A model generated the notes under the pieces. That model was not told where the DNA came from. It saw nothing but the letters and a program-made list of their open reading frames with translations, and did not search any database. This document shows, piece after piece, positions 5,963 to 9,808 of a DNA stretch of 9,808 nucleotides (position 1 is the first letter of the stretch; each line of letters starts with the position of its first letter). The stretch comes from Chryseobacterium gleum (GTDB lineage Bacteria; Bacteroidota; Bacteroidia; Flavobacteriales_D; Sanyastnellaceae). The DNA lies in contig CALQJP020000056.1 of NCBI GenBank assembly GCA_943330925.2, positions 1 to 9,808 of the forward strand. The letters run 5' to 3'. A program made the translations under genes and the position numbers.

Positions 5963-7273
5963 TTATTTCACAACTATAAAGGTTCCAGAAGCCTTTTGAT
6001 TTCCTTGCTTCATGACGATTGTATATGAGCCTTTCGGGAAGTTCAGGCAATCGATTGTCACTTGATTTCTGCCTGCGTTTTGAGTCGACATTATCCATTT
6101 TCCTTGTGCAGTGAAAACATCTAGGGTCACATCGTTCCAATTATCGGGTAATTGAACGCTTAGATGATTACTCGCGGGATTGGGAAAAACTGACAGTTCT
6201 AACTCATCAACGGAAGTAATCGCGTTGACAACAAGATTGAAGTAAACAGATGTCGTATCCCATACACCACATCTCTCCGCATAGAGTTCAACGATATGAT
6301 CTCCCGGTTCAAGTGGCGCTATGAAGAGGCTATCCTCGCTCCAAGGCTGCAATTCCAGATTGTCAATGGAGTAATAAATTTCATCGGCATATTGGCTCGA
6401 TTGCACAATGGCATATGGGCTATTGTTTTGTTCGACAAGCGTTAATTGTGCAACGGGATCCCAATCACCGATGTACCATTCTGAGAGGTTGTTGTATACT
6501 AAATCATGCACGGTCTGGCGAATGATGGATTCATGACCATTGTCGATTGTGTAATCAAACAGAGCGTTGAGTGGAGATTTGCGGAAGAGCGCCGAGTAAA
6601 AGCAAACAGCTGCCACATAAGATCCGGTAGGTGAGGGGTGACTGCCGTCGGAAGAAAAGAGATCGATATCAGGGTGATTTGCTCGCAGATAGCGCCATAC
6701 AACACTCACCGGCGAAACAATGCCCTCATTCATTTCAGCCATCATCATGTAGCGTTCGCGCAGTAAGTCGTCCATGCCTTCGTACGTGCAAACCGGCGGC
6801 CAGTTGGCGCAATTTTGCTGATCTCCGTTTTCACGTCCCCAGGTCATGTAGAATACAGTTTCAGCGCACGGATTATTTGCTAAAATCGAATCGTTGAGTT
6901 GAGTGGCAAATGGAAATGTTTCTACTTCCACTTGCGAAATTGGAAATGCCGGCATCTGACTTTGCTGGTGAAGTATGACGAAATCCCAATTGCCTTGAGT
7001 GACCAAGTCCATCGAAGCGGCATTGCCTAAATGCCCTTCGAACGTATAACCGCCCGGAGTACTCGAAGCTACCTCAAGCGTGTCGCCGGCTGAAAGAGCA
7101 ACATCGGCAGTCAGTTGAGGGAGGTTATTGTACGCGGTGTAGGAATTGCCCAAAAAGAGCGCGCGCTTCAATTCTTGAGCTGAGATGCTCCCGTTACATA
7201 AAGCAGATAACAGAGCTGTAATAAAAATCGAGGTGAAGTTTATTCGGCAGTGATTACAACGCGTTGATTCCAT
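5963..7273 (-). CDS. Secreted SGNH/GDSL-like hydrolase with T9SS sorting domain
   Basis: A 436-residue exported protein. Residues 1-33 look like a signal peptide: a basic start, hydrophobic core around SIFITALLSALC, then GSISAQE with cleavage probably before Gln33. Residues 37-230 are SGNH-hydrolase-like, with ALFLGNSYT (Ser44 as nucleophile), STPGGYTFEGH (71-81), FVILHQQS (98-105), FYMTWGREN (141-149) and SSDGSHPSPTGSY (207-219) carrying the Asp209/His212 pair. Such enzymes are esterases, often on acetylated sugars; the substrate is unknown. Residues 276-350 look like a beta-sandwich linker (EIYYSIDN, DHIVELYAE). Residues 357-436 are a type A T9SS sorting domain (LSVFPNPASNHLSVQLP ... KGSYTIV), so it should be cleaved and exported or anchored at the surface. 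The open frame extends to 7321, but ATG 7273 gives a better signal peptide. It overlaps the cotH-like gene by 34 bases. Confidence 0.85.
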   Translation of the reverse strand: MESTRCNHCRINFTSIFITALLSALCNGSISAQELKRALFLGNSYTAYNNLPQLTADVALSAGDTLEVASSTPGGYTFEGHLGNAASMDLVTQGNWDFVILHQQSQMPAFPISQVEVETFPFATQLNDSILANNPCAETVFYMTWGRENGDQQNCANWPPVCTYEGMDDLLRERYMMMAEMNEGIVSPVSVVWRYLRANHPDIDLFSSDGSHPSPTGSYVAAVCFYSALFRKSPLNALFDYTIDNGHESIIRQTVHDLVYNNLSEWYIGDWDPVAQLTLVEQNNSPYAIVQSSQYADEIYYSIDNLELQPWSEDSLFIAPLEPGDHIVELYAERCGVWDTTSVYFNLVVNAITSVDELELSVFPNPASNHLSVQLPDNWNDVTLDVFTAQGKWIMSTQNAGRNQVTIDCLNFPKGSYTIVMKQGNQKASGTFIVVK

Positions 7274-9808
7274 TGCTGATTTGCTTGTGTGATTTGAACG
7301 AGGTAAATGCCCGCAGGCCATGTTTCAGTTTCAATACGCACCAAGTTGGTCGCAGGCAGTTGCTGTGCCAACACCAGTGAGCCTTGTGTGTCTAAAATTC
7401 GCACAGTGCCCGTCGTGTTTTCAGGAAGTTGAACGAAGAGGAATGAGGAGGCCGGGTTCGGATAAAACAATGGGCTGCGCGCGGGGGTTTCTTCTTGAGC
7501 CTGTGTGGTGTTGCAAGGAGTAAACACGGTGCCCGGCGAACCTAAAACGCACCCGGCGAACCATGCTTCTGAACTGTTTACATTGCTTGCATCAGCGGTC
7601 CATTCGAGGGTGTAACCGTCAGCATTAGCATCGAGTGGCCAGGGAGATTCTGTTTGATAGTAAACAGAGAAGTTCAACTTGTCTTGGTCGTCGTAGATGC
7701 GTATTAATTCGCCTTCACTGCTCAAACCAAATGGCATGTCGCCCAATCGATTTTCAACCGCACTGTGCACGGCATCAAACAGAGTGGCAGAGGCACAAAT
7801 AACAAGTGAAGAACCTGGAGTGAGCACTGAGCCCGCGGGAAGTGTAAACGCAGTATTCCAGTCGTCATCACGCAATTTCCAACCCGACACATCGCGCGTT
7901 TCATTGCCAATGTTTCTGATCTCAAACCAGTCGCCGCTGTTGGCGCTTGGTATGGAGGTGTAGTTGATTTCGCTCACTACAATTTCATTAAAACAAGGTT
8001 GGTAGCCTTGGCCGGGCGAGCCAAACATGCAGCCCGCAAACCAATTTTCGGGCAGGGAAGGGGCACTGGCGTCAGTGCTATATTCTAATGTGCGACCACC
8101 ACCATCAGCAACTAGCGGCCAAGGTGATTCATCGAGGTAGTGCACCTCGCGTATGATGGAGTCGCGGTGATCCAGCAGTTGTATGGTGCCACCACTGGCC
8201 GGCAAGGAGAAATAGAAATTGCCAATGACGTTTTCCACATCGGGATGCATCGATTGAAATGCCTCCAGATTGCGCGCAATCACCAGGAATTGATTCGGAG
8301 CTAAAACGGTTGCCGCAGGGAACTCAAAACGTGGCGTGTTTACTTCGTTGGTGATAGACCAACCCGTAAGGTTTACTGTGCCATTGCCCGTGTTGCGAAG
8401 CTCAATCCAATCGCCGGAAGCTTGTGTCTCATCATCGTTGTAGTTGATTTCGCTGATGTCGATTTCGAGTGGTTGCGCAATGCCGAGGAAATGTGCAGTA
8501 AGCGTGTCGTCGAATGATAGATTAAGTAGAAGCGTATCGTTGTGCCATGGCGATTGCAGCAAGGTGTCGCTCAGCCAGTAGTTGAACACGTAGCCCGGAT
8601 TGGCGATGGCCGTGAGTGTAACCGGTGCACCATTGAAGTAGATTCCATTCCATGGAAGTTCATCGGGAATAATCGTGTTGACTTGGATTCGCCCTGCTTC
8701 GGGCGGATAAACAGCCAACGTGATTTCCTGCTGCGACGCAAATGCGAATTGATTTTGTATGTGATTTCGCACTTGTGCTCCTCTGCATGCCAGTTGCTCT
8801 CTGAAAATGGAGTGGTTGTCATTGAACCATTGCATATAGCCCTCAATGTTATTGGGGTCTGCCCAACGCGCATAATAGGCAGGCATTTCAGGAAGTGTGA
8901 GGTCGTAATGATATTGTTCAATATCGAGCAATCGTTGCGCTCGGTAGGAAGTGTTCAATAAATCCGCGAATCGGTTGATGAAATGCAGCCGGTAGGCTTG
9001 GTGCTGCATCATGTTGAACCACGGAGTTGTGAACGGGTTACCATTGGTGTTTCCCAAGAGCCATTCAATGTGATTCGTCGAGCAGTCGGTCCATGAGTTT
9101 GGGGCCAATCCCAATTCCAAGTCCTGCAGTGCGAAACGCCATTTGAAATCTGTTGCGTTCGAGCGATAGATTTTAATATTGTTGTAGGGCCAGTCTACGT
9201 TGGCCATAAATGATTCGCCGATGATGTAGTCGGTGTAATTATTCAAATCATAGTAATTTCCAATTTGAGTAATGTAGTCGGGTGAATTGAAATCCAGTTG
9301 AGAAATTACACCCCAGTCATCCCAATAATTCTGAGGGTCGCCATGCACACCCCTGAGAATTCCGCCGTAATAGTAGCTCTGCGAAAGGATGTCCATGTCA
9401 TCGGTTTCAGCATTGTCGAGAATTTCGTATTTCTCCTTATTGAATTTTTCGCGCAATTCATAGAGACCATGATACTGACCGTTTATGTAAACCGTTACGG
9501 GCCGCCAGGCCGAGAAGTAGTTGTTGGTTCCTTCGCTCATCATTCTTACTTGCGCGGCATCTTTGTAAGGAAGAGCGAGGTATTGATTACTTCCATTTCG
9601 CAAATAGAAGTCGCTGTATTCGTTGCGATAAGGAATAGTCGGAATTACTTGATGTTGCATAGAGCCCTCACCGAAAATGCCATCTGCCAGTTTTAGCCTG
9701 AATGAACGTTGCGGTTGTGACCTGCTTCCACCCGCACCGCCATCCATGATCATGCCTGTGTATTGCGACATCAAAAGGTTATGCGCAGCAGTTGAATCGA
9801 AATACTCA
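7240..9808 (-). CDS. CotH-kinase protein with two lamin-tail domains and T9SS sorting domain, N-terminus beyond right edge
   Basis: The frame stays open to the right edge, so the signal peptide and first part are missing; 855 residues are visible. By base position: CotH kinase fold about 9808-8800, with GGAGGSRSQPQRSFRLKL, the segment GQYHGLYELREKFN, NVDWPYNNIKIYR, and FALQDLELGLAP in the place of the metal-binding acidic motif. Then a bacterial beta-repeat-like segment (about 8724-8486, TLTAIANPGYVFNYW), lamin-tail domain 1 (about 8466-7993) and lamin-tail domain 2 (about 7986-7513), and a T9SS type A sorting domain (about 7473-7243, LFYPNPASSFLFVQLP ... PAGIYLVQI). CotH proteins are ATP-dependent protein kinases known from spore coats, and lamin-tail domains in bacteria occur in large secreted proteins. 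Here it is probably exported through the outer membrane. The target is unknown. It is followed by an overlapping T9SS hydrolase gene. Confidence 0.92.
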   Translation of the reverse strand, partial: EYFDSTAAHNLLMSQYTGMIMDGGAGGSRSQPQRSFRLKLADGIFGEGSMQHQVIPTIPYRNEYSDFYLRNGSNQYLALPYKDAAQVRMMSEGTNNYFSAWRPVTVYINGQYHGLYELREKFNKEKYEILDNAETDDMDILSQSYYYGGILRGVHGDPQNYWDDWGVISQLDFNSPDYITQIGNYYDLNNYTDYIIGESFMANVDWPYNNIKIYRSNATDFKWRFALQDLELGLAPNSWTDCSTNHIEWLLGNTNGNPFTTPWFNMMQHQAYRLHFINRFADLLNTSYRAQRLLDIEQYHYDLTLPEMPAYYARWADPNNIEGYMQWFNDNHSIFREQLACRGAQVRNHIQNQFAFASQQEITLAVYPPEAGRIQVNTIIPDELPWNGIYFNGAPVTLTAIANPGYVFNYWLSDTLLQSPWHNDTLLLNLSFDDTLTAHFLGIAQPLEIDISEINYNDDETQASGDWIELRNTGNGTVNLTGWSITNEVNTPRFEFPAATVLAPNQFLVIARNLEAFQSMHPDVENVIGNFYFSLPASGGTIQLLDHRDSIIREVHYLDESPWPLVADGGGRTLEYSTDASAPSLPENWFAGCMFGSPGQGYQPCFNEIVVSEINYTSIPSANSGDWFEIRNIGNETRDVSGWKLRDDDWNTAFTLPAGSVLTPGSSLVICASATLFDAVHSAVENRLGDMPFGLSSEGELIRIYDDQDKLNFSVYYQTESPWPLDANADGYTLEWTADASNVNSSEAWFAGCVLGSPGTVFTPCNTTQAQEETPARSPLFYPNPASSFLFVQLPENTTGTVRILDTQGSLVLAQQLPATNLVRIETETWPAGIYLVQITQANQQWNQRVVITAE
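7513..8466 (-). repeat. Tandem duplication of a lamin-tail module inside the cotH-like gene
   Basis: Two modules of about 158 residues follow each other. Each opens with SEINY, continues with SGDW(I/F)E(L/I)RN and GW, has ESPWPL plus TLE near its end and closes with WFAGCxxGSPGxxxxPC. At the DNA level an identical 16-mer, TGTAGTTGATTTCGCT on the plus strand, occurs at 7959-7974 and 8439-8454, exactly 480 bases apart. The rest has diverged, so this is an old duplication. A conserved cysteine pair in each closing motif may form a disulfide. Confidence 0.8.

Noticed and set aside
7274..7321. 16-codon longer start for the SGNH hydrolase
   Set aside because: It puts a polar stretch before the signal peptide and deepens the overlap with the cotH-like gene; the ATG at 7273 fits export better, though it is not proven.

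Overview
The window looks like chromosomal DNA from a member of the Bacteroidota, probably a Flavobacteriales-like environmental lineage. Three things support this. Two secreted proteins end in type IX secretion (T9SS, Por-type) sorting domains. The visible promoters fit the Bacteroidota pattern TTG-N17-TAnnTTTG rather than the E. coli -35/-10 pattern. Most genes lack a clear Shine-Dalgarno sequence.

Bases 1-3926 (minus strand, read right to left) form a tight five-gene operon: a FkbH-like HAD-family protein, a class I SAM methyltransferase, a TylF/MycF-type O-methyltransferase, a discrete acyl carrier protein, and the first 89 residues of an AMP-binding adenylation enzyme cut by the left edge. 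Gaps inside the first four genes are 3 to 11 bases, then 87 bases before the last gene. The gene set recalls the FkbG/FkbH/FkbJ glyceryl-ACP to methoxymalonyl-ACP route. Here it is joined to a stand-alone adenylation enzyme and no polyketide synthase module is visible. I infer an ACP-tethered, probably methylated small acyl unit, made either for a secondary metabolite or for decorating a surface glycan.

Bases 3927-4250 hold the control region: a possible promoter for the fkbH operon, a strong terminator, an initiator tRNA-Met on the minus strand, and two overlapping divergent promoters, one for the tRNA and one for era.

Bases 4251-5958 (plus strand) are a two-gene housekeeping operon, era (30S assembly GTPase) and ispE (MEP isoprenoid pathway kinase), separated by one base. 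The translation start of era appears to be TTG.

Bases 5963-9808 (minus strand) carry two exported T9SS cargo genes. The upstream one is a CotH-kinase protein with two tandem lamin-tail domains, running off the right edge. The downstream one is an SGNH/GDSL-type hydrolase whose start overlaps the end of the cotH-like gene. The hydrolase gene and ispE converge with only four bases between their stop codons.
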